From Hyphococcus luteus (GTDB lineage: Bacteria > Pseudomonadota > Alphaproteobacteria > Caulobacterales > Parvularculaceae), in NCBI RefSeq assembly GCF_002943565.1, contig NZ_PJCH01000011.1, positions 186,001-250,000 on the forward strand: 64,000 bases of DNA, given 5' to 3'. A program made the position numbers and the translations under genes. Below the pieces are notes generated by a model. That model worked only from the letters and a program-made list of their open reading frames with translations, had not been told where the DNA came from and ran no database searches. Shown here one piece after another: positions 1 to 6,306 of the stretch (its first letter is position 1; each line of letters opens with the position of its first letter).

Positions 1-1
1 C

Positions 2-1078
2 GCGCTTATCTTCGGCTTTTTGCCAAGACCGCTGATCACGCCGGACTGGCGCGCGCCCTATGAAAAAGCGCTCGCCGCTGAGAATTGCGAGGCCCTCCGC
101 CGGGCGTTTGGCATTCAAAGGATCACGGACAATCTGCCTGGGTGGATTGAAATACAACTCACATTAGAGCGAAAGGAACTATGCGGCGCAAAACGAAACC
201 CTGATACGGGTTATGAGTTAAACGAAATAGATTTATATGGATCCTCAAATTTCTTTCAGCGCGCGCGCGCAAGTTCATATCTGTGGCCGCGCATTGAACT
301 TTTGCTGAAAAAAGAGCCGCATACAGAAAACCCTATAATAAAAGCATCGATGAAACGCGCCAGATCCGTCCGGCTTCGATGCCGCGGGCATATGTGGCCG
401 GCGCTTTCCTATCCGGATTACCGCCTCATGGCCTATGCGCTCGATCATGACGACTTGAGCCTGGACGAGATTAACCAGATCGCCATGGACCAAACGACAG
501 CTTGCGCCTCCATGCTGTTGGGCGAATCCGTGCTCATGCTCAATGCATCGAAAACCGCTGAAGATTACGCAGTCGCCTTGTCTCACGGCGCCAGCTTCGC
601 CCGTTTAGCCTATGCGGCGCCTGAAATGTTTAGCGAGATGATACGCATCACAAATGCGCTTCCCGACACAATCAAAGAGGACAATGATTTCAGCGTCGGC
701 TTTATTCTCGAATACAGCCTCACACGGGATTTTTTACAAGCCGAGATCGGATGCAAGACTGCGTATGAAAACACCCTCGCCGGCGCGATCGCATGCGCCA
801 ATGTCGCTGCTGAAAAAATCGGGGAACGGCCGCTAACAGCGGCTTACGCCTATTATTACGCGCTCAGAGCGAAGCGCCTTGGATGGGAAGATGTCGCCAA
901 TGCAGAGAAAGCGGCGCAAGGCGTGCTCACGCCTGACTGCCTCGCCGCCATCGCGACGCTCGAAGAAGCTCATACCCGTGAAAGCCTGGATCACCGGCAG
1001 TATCTGACCCTAAATCAGCCCTATGAGCTGAGAAGGCTCCCTGCCTGTGACAATCTTCAGCCCGATTCGCCGGATTGA
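2..1078 (+). CDS. Hypothetical protein, 5' end probably outside window
   Basis: I do not recognise this protein. The frame is open from the first bases of the window. The earliest in-window start is a TTG at 20, which has no purine-rich ribosome site before it, so the true start is probably upstream. From that TTG it would be 352 residues. The sequence looks soluble and mostly helical, with many Ala, Glu and Arg, no obvious signal peptide and no clear membrane segment. The C-terminal half contains Ala/Tyr-rich helices that could be a degenerate helical repeat, but I see no clear TPR or Sel1 consensus. Codon use fits the host, so it is likely a real chromosomal gene. No function is assigned. 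Confidence 0.6.
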   Translation, partial: ALIFGFLPRPLITPDWRAPYEKALAAENCEALRRAFGIQRITDNLPGWIEIQLTLERKELCGAKRNPDTGYELNEIDLYGSSNFFQRARASSYLWPRIELLLKKEPHTENPIIKASMKRARSVRLRCRGHMWPALSYPDYRLMAYALDHDDLSLDEINQIAMDQTTACASMLLGESVLMLNASKTAEDYAVALSHGASFARLAYAAPEMFSEMIRITNALPDTIKEDNDFSVGFILEYSLTRDFLQAEIGCKTAYENTLAGAIACANVAAEKIGERPLTAAYAYYYALRAKRLGWEDVANAEKAAQGVLTPDCLAAIATLEEAHTRESLDHRQYLTLNQPYELRRLPACDNLQPDSPD

Positions 1079-1445
1079 TAACGCCGCAGCGGCGCACGCA
1101 ACCGTCATGTTGGCTTTGAGCGGTTAACCTCTCCCGCAGGACGCGTAAAACCGCTTCTCCTCCCATGCTTGCTGGCTTTTCTCAGGAGAAAGTCAAGATA
1201 TAGAACATGGTAGTTAACTGCGCCCGCCTGCGCCGCGCGGATTGCTGATTGCTGATTGCTGAAAAAGCAAAGACCCGCCCGCAGCGCGGAAGCGTAAATA
1301 GGGAAGGCATGTTCCAGCAGGCTCTCGACATGCCGCCGGTTCCGGACACCAACCGCTACATCGCTTTCGCCCTGCCAAAGGAAGACATCGAATAAGCGAT
1401 CAAACTTCAGGGCCGGGCGTTTGCCCGGTCTGACCGCGAGACGGA
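1079..1445. other. Intergenic stretch with a triplicated heptamer and a possible gene remnant
   Basis: About 370 bases without a convincing gene. A perfect tandem triplet of GATTGCT lies at 1240-1260. A 114-codon frame on the minus strand (1105-1449) crosses most of the gap but has no ribosome site or recognisable domain, so I do not call it. The only protein-like stretch is the short plus-strand frame at 1309-1395, listed separately. Confidence 0.4.
1309..1395 (+). pseudogene. Possible 3' remnant of a lost gene (28 codons)
   Basis: The frame ATG...TAA encodes 28 residues starting MFQQALDMPP and ending ALPKEDIE. The amino-acid mix is protein-like, and the frame stays open some way upstream of the ATG, which suits the tail of a decayed gene. 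I do not recognise the family. It could equally be a small chance frame. No good Shine-Dalgarno site precedes the ATG. Confidence 0.2.
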
Positions 1446-1904
1446 TCACCGGCTCATGGCGATGATCAGCCCCATGCCGGCGCCGGCGATGAGGACGGCC
1501 GACGGCACAAGCAGGATTTGCAGCATCGCTTCGCGTCCTGAAACGACGCCGGTCCAGGTTTCGAACGGTTCTTTCAGGAACGCCGCAAAAGATTTTTCCT
1601 GAACCGGGTCCACGCGCCCGCCGACGCGGCTCAACATGAAAGGCGTTCCCATATAAGCGGCGAGATAAACGGCGCTGATCGCCACCATGAACAGCGCTTC
1701 TTTGTCGCCCGCAAAAGTCAGCCAGAAAACCGCGAGCAGCGCCGCATAGATCAGCGCGAGCGCCTTGAAGACGCCGCCGTGAAGGCTCGTATTCGCCTGT
1801 TCTATTTTGACAAGGGTTAAGGCCGGCGCGGCCCGCTCTTTTAGCGCCGACTCGATTTCAGCCTCTAAAATCTGCGTTTCCATCACTTCCGCCGGATATC
1901 CCAT
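1446..1904 (-). CDS. Small membrane protein divergent from nsrR
   Basis: A protein of 152 residues with about three hydrophobic segments: two in the middle (roughly residues 45-90) and one at the very C-terminus (LLVPSAVLIAGAGMGLIIA). I do not recognise a family. I chose the ATG at 1904 because AAAAGG lies about 8 bases upstream. Starts at 1913, 1922 or 1937 are in frame, but the last falls inside the operator. The gene is divergent from the nsrR-like gene, and one of two identical operator copies covers its promoter side. Inference: it belongs to the same nitric-oxide-responsive regulon, perhaps as an envelope protein in nitrosative stress. Biochemical function is unknown. Confidence 0.65.
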   Translation of the reverse strand: MGYPAEVMETQILEAEIESALKERAAPALTLVKIEQANTSLHGGVFKALALIYAALLAVFWLTFAGDKEALFMVAISAVYLAAYMGTPFMLSRVGGRVDPVQEKSFAAFLKEPFETWTGVVSGREAMLQILLVPSAVLIAGAGMGLIIAMSR

Positions 1905-1928
1905 GACCGTCATCCTTTTCATGTATAT

Positions 1929-1940
1929 AAGATACATCTT
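1929..1940. promoter_or_regulatory. Putative NsrR operator, copy 1
   Basis: AAGATACATCTT is a 5-bp inverted repeat (AAGAT/ATCTT, 2-bp spacer). It sits within a 20-bp block (1924-1943) repeated exactly 45 bp to the right. It resembles the AAGATGYATTT half-site described for NsrR. It lies just upstream of the leftward membrane gene. Confidence 0.6.
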
Positions 1941-1973
1941 TTATATTGCATTCCCGGCCGATATCCAATATAT

Positions 1974-1985
1974 AAGATACATCTT
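1974..1985. promoter_or_regulatory. Putative NsrR operator, copy 2, overlapping the nsrR leader
   Basis: This is the second exact copy of AAGATACATCTT, within the 20-bp direct repeat at 1969-1988. It ends 12 bases before the nsrR ATG at 1998 and abuts its ribosome site (TTTTAGGAGCGACC). A bound repressor here would block initiation, which suits autoregulation. Confidence 0.6.
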
Positions 1986-1997
1986 TTAGGAGCGACC

Positions 1998-2438
1998 ATG
2001 CGTCTCAATCTTCAAACCGACTACGCCTTGCGCATGCTGATGCATCTCGCCGTCAACCAGGACCGGCTGTGCACCATTGCGGACATCGCCGAGCGCTACG
2101 GAATTTCGAAAAACCATCTGATGAAAGTCGCGCATCTTCTGGGGCGGGACGGCTTCATCGAAACGGTGCGCGGGCGCGCCGGCGGATTGCGGCTTGCGCG
2201 CCCCGCGTCCGAGATCAATGTGGGCGACATCGTCCGCCGCATGGAGGCGGATTTCGCCGTCGTCGAATGTTTCGCGGGCGGCGCCGGCGAATGCGCCATC
2301 ACCCCCGCCTGCCGGCTGAAATCGGTATTGAAAGAAGCCCTGGAGGCGTTTTTGACGGCGCTCGACGCCTACACGCTCGACGATCTCGTGAGACGCAATC
2401 CGCGCCTGCGCGACTTGCTTGCAGAGGAGGCCGCCTGA
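1998..2438 (+). CDS. nsrR: Rrf2-family NO-sensing repressor, NsrR-like
   Basis: A protein of 146 residues, normal for Rrf2 regulators. The N-terminal winged helix begins MRLNLQTDYALRMLMHLAV, the usual Rrf2 opening, with the DNA-contacting helix around ISKNHLMKVAHLL (36-48). Three cysteines at 91, 99 and 105 match the Fe-S ligand set of NsrR (91, 96 and 102 in E. coli). NsrR's Fe-S cluster reacts with nitric oxide and DNA binding is lost. The start has a good ribosome site (AGGAG). The stop overlaps the ATG of a truncated haemoglobin gene (TGATG), so the sensor and a likely NO-detoxifying globin are translationally coupled. Iron regulators such as RirA or IscR are less likely given the neighbours and operator. 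Confidence 0.85.
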   Translation: MRLNLQTDYALRMLMHLAVNQDRLCTIADIAERYGISKNHLMKVAHLLGRDGFIETVRGRAGGLRLARPASEINVGDIVRRMEADFAVVECFAGGAGECAITPACRLKSVLKEALEAFLTALDAYTLDDLVRRNPRLRDLLAEEAA

Positions 2439-2890
2439 TGGAGACCCGCATCCGCACCGCCGACGAACGCCGCCGGGAGATCGAGGCGGCCGCCGTGAAA
2501 ATGGGAATCGACGAAGCCTACATCTCGGTTCTCGTCGACACATTCTATGGAAAAGTCCGCGCCCACCCCGTGCTCGGGCCGGTCTTCGCCGAAAAAATCA
2601 GCGACTGGGGCCCGCATCTTGCGAAAATGAAGGATTTCTGGGCGTCGGTGGCGCTGAACGCTGGGCGTTATTCGGGCAAGCCGGTCCCGAAACACGCGGC
2701 TCTGACCTCGGTTCAGGAACGGCATTTCGACATCTGGCTCGGGCTTTTCCGCGAGACGCTCGACGAGACCGCGCCGACGCCGCAAGCCGCCGATTATTTC
2801 ATGGAGCGCGCGATGCGCATCGCAGAGAGCCTGAAACTCGCAATGTTCGGCCTGCCTGGACTTCGCGCGCCGGCGCAAGCGGAGACCTGA
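2438..2890 (+). CDS. Group III truncated haemoglobin
   Basis: A 150-residue globin of the truncated group III (P) type. The proximal His is H96 in the motif HFDIW, and the segment HLAKMKDFWASV (60-71) is typical of the group. Globins of this kind bind O2 and NO and have been linked to nitrosative stress and microaerobic respiration. The start codon overlaps the nsrR stop, so the two form an operon. The DUF1971 gene follows two bases after its stop. A longer open frame extends upstream inside nsrR, but that is a shadow of the regulator gene. The context strongly suggests NO-induced expression and cytoplasmic NO removal. Confidence 0.85.
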   Translation: METRIRTADERRREIEAAAVKMGIDEAYISVLVDTFYGKVRAHPVLGPVFAEKISDWGPHLAKMKDFWASVALNAGRYSGKPVPKHAALTSVQERHFDIWLGLFRETLDETAPTPQAADYFMERAMRIAESLKLAMFGLPGLRAPAQAET

Positions 2891-2892
2891 TT

Positions 2893-3180
2893 TTGCGTGA
2901 AGACCTGCCAGACGGTCTCGTCAATTATGGCGGCACGCCGGTTTTTACCGAAAAGACCGTGCCGGCGAAACTGACCCGCGCCCACGACACCAAGCCCGGC
3001 GTGTGGGGCAAGCTAGTCGTCATCGACGGCGCGCTCGATTATGTCATCCCGGGCCCGCCGGAAGAACGAATGCGCATCGAGGGCGGCGATTTCGCAATCA
3101 TCGAACCGGAAATCGAACACTATGTGACGCCGCGCGGCGCCGTGAGCTTCCGCGTCGATTTCTATCGCGCCGCTCGGTAG
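2893..3180 (+). CDS. DUF1971 (TehB N-terminal cupin-like) protein
   Basis: A 95-residue single-domain protein of the DUF1971 family, which also occurs fused to the tellurite methyltransferase TehB. Hallmarks are the Thr/Lys-Pro-Gly-Val-Trp-Gly segment (TKPGVWGKLVVIDG), the PPEE loop, the EPEIEHYV stretch and the C-terminal VDFYR. The start is a TTG with GGAGA about 8 bases upstream, two bases after the globin stop. The family is often found next to nsrR or globin genes and is thought to act in nitrosative or oxidative stress, but no reaction is established. The TAG stop lies inside the left arm of the palindromic repeat that follows. Confidence 0.8.
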   Translation: MREDLPDGLVNYGGTPVFTEKTVPAKLTRAHDTKPGVWGKLVVIDGALDYVIPGPPEERMRIEGGDFAIIEPEIEHYVTPRGAVSFRVDFYRAAR

Positions 3181-3306
3181 CGTCTCAGTTTGCCTTCGCC
3201 CTTCGAGACAGCCCCGCTCCTTCATCCTGAGGAGCAAGCCGCAGGCTTGCGTCTCGAAGGACGAAGGAGCGGGGCCTCCTCAGGATGAACGCAAACTGAG
3301 ACGCTA
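3178..3306. repeat. Long palindromic intergenic element containing CATCCTGAGGA
   Basis: The outer arms are a perfect 16-bp inverted repeat, TAGCGTCTCAGTTTGC (3178-3193) and its complement (3291-3306). Inside are further complementary blocks: CCTTCGAGAC against GTCTCGAAGG, CCCCGCTCCTTC against GAAGGAGCGGGG, and CATCCTGAGGAG against CTCCTCAGGATG. The left arm includes the stop codon of the gene before it. The same CTCATCCTGAGGA core recurs at 59,762 and 59,832, so this is a dispersed repeat family. Confidence 0.75.
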
Positions 3307-3359
3307 CCCGCCGCTCAAACCGATTGACGCTTTGCGATCATAGCGGCAAAAGCCGCCTC

Positions 3360-4343
3360 ATGACCTTTCTCGTCACCGGCTCCTCCGGCCATCTCGGCGA
3401 AGCGCTCTGCCGCACGCTCAAGGCGCAGGGGCGCGGCTATGCGAGCGCCGACATCAAGCCCGGCCCTTACACGACGCATCAGGGCGACCTCGCCGATCCC
3501 GATTTCACTACGCGCATCATGAAAGGCGTCAGCGGGGTTCTCCACGCGGCGACGCTGCACAAGCCCCATGTGGTCACGCACAGCTTTCAGCAATTCGTCG
3601 ATGCGAACGTCACCGGCACGCTCAATCTCCTGGAAGCGGCGGCGCGCGAAGGCGTTGAAAGCTTTATCTTCACCAGCACCACCAGCACCTTCGGCGAAGC
3701 CATGCGCCCGTCTAAAGGATCGCCGGCGGTGCTGGTGACCGAAGATCTCGCCCCGATTCCGAAAAACATCTATGGCGTCACCAAGCTCGCGGCGGAAAAT
3801 CTCTGCCGGCTTGTTCACAAGAAACACAAACTCCCCTGCCTCGTGCTCCGGACCTCGCGTTTCTTCCCCGAAGAAGACGACAGCGCGGCGATCCGCAATG
3901 GCTATGACGATCTCAACGCCAAGGTGAACGAGCTTCTCTATCGCCGCGCCGACATCGAAGACATCGTATCGGCGCATATGCTGGCGCTGGACCGCGCGCC
4001 GGAGATCGGTTTCGCCCGCTACATCATCTCGGCGACGACGCCTTTTAGGGCGGACGACCTAGAAGAACTCGGTCGCGACGCGCCCGCGGTTCTGAAACGC
4101 TATGTGGATTATGAAGCGGACTATGCGCGGCGCGGCTGGCGCATGTTCGATACGCTCGACCGGCTCTATGTGAACGATCTGGCGCGAAAAGAGCTTGGAT
4201 GGAAGCCGAAAACCGACTTTTCAGCCGCGCTCGACCGGATGAAACGCGGCGAAAGCCCGTTCAGCGCCCTCGCCGGCGCCATCGGCAAGAAGGGCTATCA
4301 CGACGAGGTTTTCGAAAACGGCCCGTTTCCCGTGGATGAATAA
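3360..4343 (+). CDS. NAD-dependent epimerase/dehydratase (extended SDR)
   Basis: A 327-residue extended short-chain dehydrogenase. The nucleotide site TGSSGHLGE follows the first strand, and the catalytic Tyr-Lys pair is in YGVTK with a Ser/Thr cluster (TSTTSTFG) before it. These are the marks of NAD(P)-dependent sugar epimerases, dehydratases and reductases. The substrate cannot be read from sequence. I chose the ATG at 3360, which opens directly with MTFLVTGSSG, over the upstream ATG at 3324, which would add 12 unrelated residues. No sugar-pathway neighbours are present. It sits alone between the palindromic element and a leftward lipoprotein gene. Confidence 0.8.
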   Translation: MTFLVTGSSGHLGEALCRTLKAQGRGYASADIKPGPYTTHQGDLADPDFTTRIMKGVSGVLHAATLHKPHVVTHSFQQFVDANVTGTLNLLEAAAREGVESFIFTSTTSTFGEAMRPSKGSPAVLVTEDLAPIPKNIYGVTKLAAENLCRLVHKKHKLPCLVLRTSRFFPEEDDSAAIRNGYDDLNAKVNELLYRRADIEDIVSAHMLALDRAPEIGFARYIISATTPFRADDLEELGRDAPAVLKRYVDYEADYARRGWRMFDTLDRLYVNDLARKELGWKPKTDFSAALDRMKRGESPFSALAGAIGKKGYHDEVFENGPFPVDE

Positions 4344-4592
4344 TCAGTGCCGATCCACCGGCAGGCAGTCGGCGTAAACCGGATGGCCCACGACCTGGCG
4401 GCTCATCCAGTCTTCGCCGGCGGCGATGCAGTCTTCTTTATTGTCATAAACGCCGATGATTTCCGGCTCGCCTGTCGGTCCGGGGGACAAATACCCTTGA
4501 GCCGTCCATTCATAGATCTCAGGCTGGGTTGCGCAGGCGGATGCAGCAACAGCGAAAATGATTATTGCAACGCAAAATGATTTTGATTTCAT
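4344..4592 (-). CDS. Small predicted lipoprotein
   Basis: An 82-residue protein. The N-terminus MKSKSFCVAIIIFAVAASAC reads as a lipoprotein signal peptide with the lipobox Cys at about residue 20, followed by a short polar domain containing two more Cys (near DCIAAG and ADCLPV) that could form a disulfide. No known family. I used the internal ATG at 4592 because it opens the signal peptide; the longer frame adds a non-signal segment. Its stop is immediately next to the epimerase stop, so the two genes converge with no spacer. Confidence 0.7.
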   Translation of the reverse strand: MKSKSFCVAIIIFAVAASACATQPEIYEWTAQGYLSPGPTGEPEIIGVYDNKEDCIAAGEDWMSRQVVGHPVYADCLPVDRH

Positions 4593-5071
4593 AAGACCTC
4601 TCCCCGATCCGGAAATATCGATCGTAAGCGAGGCTGAAAAAGGGCGCAAAAGCGAAATCGCCGCCCCAAAATGCTTTTCTTGTGGAAAACCACTTCAAAC
4701 GCTTCCTGAAAGATGGAATTTTTTTTGAAGATTGCGCCTCAGGGCTGCGAAAAATCGGGCGGAGCGGCGAAAAAAACGGCCCGGCGCCGTAACGATCCCC
4801 AAAAGTAAAGCCCCGGCGATGATACGCGCCGGGGCTTTGAGCGAATAACAACCGTTTAGACAGCTGAATTCTGATTTGGACGAATGCTTTGCGCATTCCG
4901 TATTCTGTTTGCGGAGCGCCCCCGCATGTCATCGGCCCGCTACTTTGAACGCCGGCCCGATGAAAAGCCCCTCTTTTGCGCTTCCTCGTGCTTCAAAACA
5001 CGGTCCTGCGCGAGCGGCTATGCAACAAAACGCTTATAAATCAAGCGCTTCGCGCATTCAAACCCAAGCCG
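4593..5071. other. Intergenic region with a hairpin terminator
   Basis: Nearly 480 bases without a supported gene. It holds the terminator hairpin at 4807-4838. Short frames here, such as plus 4876-5136, overlap the repetitive lysine-rich gene and have no ribosome site. A purine/T-rich patch (TTTTTTTGAAG near 4720) could belong to the lipoprotein promoter. Confidence 0.4.
4807..4838 (-). terminator. Hairpin terminator
   Basis: AAAGCCCCGGCG and CGCCGGGGCTTT form a perfect 12-bp stem around an 8-base loop. Read leftward it is followed by the T-rich run ACTTTTGGGG, so it most likely ends the leftward transcript from the lysine-rich protein gene, 234 bases beyond its stop. Confidence 0.65.
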
Positions 5072-5506
5072 TTAGCGACGCTTGCGCTTCGTGGTTTTGC
5101 GCTTGGTCGTCTTGCGCTTCGCCGTTTTGCGCTTAGCAGGCGCTTTGCGCTTCGCGGTTTTGCGCTTGGTCGCTTTTTTCTTGGTGGTTTTGCGCTTGGC
5201 TGTCTTGCGCTTCGCGGTTTTACGCTTGGCAGCCTTTTTCTTGGTCGCCTTGCGCTTCGTCGCTTTACGCTTCGTAGCCTTTTTCTTTGCGGTGGTTTTC
5301 CGCTTTACAGCCTTGCGCTTGGTCGTCTTGCGCTTGGTTGCTTTCTTCTTTGTGGCCTTGCGCTTGGTGGTTTTGCGCTTAGCAGCCTTGCGTTTTGTCG
5401 TCTTACGCTTGGCCGGGGCCTTTCTTGTCGTCTTACGCTTTACAGTTTTTCTTTTCGCGGTTTTTTTCGCCGCTTTTCTCTTGGTCGTTTTTCTTTTGAC
5501 CGCCAT
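5072..5506 (-). CDS. Histone-H1-like Lys/Arg-rich low-complexity protein
   Basis: 144 residues built almost wholly from K, R, T and A in degenerate 5-8-residue units of the form KRKTT, KRKAA and KKKAT. No globular domain is visible. The composition is that of eukaryotic histone H1 tails and of bacterial H1-like nucleoid proteins, so binding to DNA or RNA is the natural reading. The start has a near-perfect ribosome site (GGAGGTGAACC then ATG), so the gene is probably well expressed. The opposite strand is also open over much of its length, only because of the repeat structure. It lies beside ssb and uvrA. The UvrA C-terminus carries a similar basic tail. Confidence 0.8.
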   Translation of the reverse strand: MAVKRKTTKRKAAKKTAKRKTVKRKTTRKAPAKRKTTKRKAAKRKTTKRKATKKKATKRKTTKRKAVKRKTTAKKKATKRKATKRKATKKKAAKRKTAKRKTAKRKTTKKKATKRKTAKRKAPAKRKTAKRKTTKRKTTKRKRR

Positions 5507-5643
5507 GGTTCACCTCCGAATCATGTGTCGAAAGCGGAAACATAACGCAATTTACTAAAAAAGTATTGTATGCACGCTTTGTTATAGGCGTGCAGCAGCA
5601 TTTTTTTGCATTTTTTGATTCGTTTTCGCGTTTTACAGCGCGA

Positions 5644-6108
5644 TTAAAACGGAATGTCGTCGTCTAACTCGTAACTTTGTCCGCCTGAAGACCCTCCTCG
5701 TTCGGACATTCCGCCCCCATCGCGATTTGAGTCGCGGTCAAAACCGCCGCCGCCGCTTCTTCCGTCGAGCATGGTGAGGTTCGAGTTGAACCCTTGCAGC
5801 ACAACTTCCGTCGTATAGCGGTCATTGCCGTCCTGGCCCTGCCATTTGCGCGTTTGCAGCTGGCCTTCGATGTAAACTTTCGATCCTTTGCGCAGATATT
5901 GCTCTGCAACACGCGCGAGACCTTCATTGAAGATAACAACGCGATGCCATTCGGTTTTTTCGCGCCGTTCGCCGGTGTTTTTGTCTTTCCAGCTGTCCGA
6001 TGTGGCGACGGAAAGATTTGCGATGCTCTTTCCGTCTTTCGTCTGGCGAATTTCCGGATCGGCGCCCAAATTGCCGACGAGGATGACTTTGTTGATGCTG
6101 CCTGCCAT
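5644..6108 (-). CDS. ssb: Single-stranded DNA-binding protein
   Basis: 154 residues. The OB fold opens [21 protein letters not shown] and contains the conserved EWHRVVIF and [10 protein letters not shown] segments. A Gly/Ser/Asp-rich linker (about 115-147) leads to the acidic tip DDDIPF, which docks partner proteins. It coats single-stranded DNA in replication, repair and recombination. The ribosome site AGGAG precedes the ATG. It is divergent from uvrA, and the SOS box between them suggests LexA control of one or both, the known arrangement in many proteobacteria. Confidence 0.95.
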   Translation of the reverse strand: MAGSINKVILVGNLGADPEIRQTKDGKSIANLSVATSDSWKDKNTGERREKTEWHRVVIFNEGLARVAEQYLRKGSKVYIEGQLQTRKWQGQDGNDRYTTEVVLQGFNSNLTMLDGRSGGGGFDRDSNRDGGGMSERGGSSGGQSYELDDDIPF

Positions 6109-6209
6109 GAAATTCTCCTGAAATCTCGCTTTAGAGAGCTAATCGCGCGGATTCGGCGCCGGCTCAATAAATCGTTCTCCCCAATCGGGCGCCTTGCGAA
6201 CTTGCAAAT

Positions 6210-6224
6210 GTTCACACCTTGTTC
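6210..6224. promoter_or_regulatory. LexA SOS box, alphaproteobacterial type
   Basis: GTTCACACCTTGTTC is an exact GTTC-N7-GTTC, the LexA site established for alphaproteobacteria. It lies 102 bases before the ssb start and 83 bases before the uvrA start, in the only space between these divergent SOS-class genes. Confidence 0.85.
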
Positions 6225-6306
6225 TTGCTGTCAACGTCGATATATAGAAACGCTGAGCATCAAGGTTCCACAACGCCCCTATATATAAAGAGGCTCCGCC
6301 TTTCTT

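Noticed and set aside
1105-1449. 114-codon minus-strand frame
   Set aside because: No ribosome site, no domain, overlaps the end of the next gene and a tandem heptamer.
5072-5506. CRISPR-like tandem repetition
   Set aside because: The repeat unit is short, degenerate and in frame with a coding sequence; there are no constant repeats with unique spacers.
5082-5558. 158-codon plus-strand frame opposite the lysine-rich gene, rich in Leu, Val and Phe
   Set aside because: It looks like a membrane protein only because AAG/CGC repeats read backwards give Leu/Arg/Val. The minus-strand gene has the perfect ribosome site.
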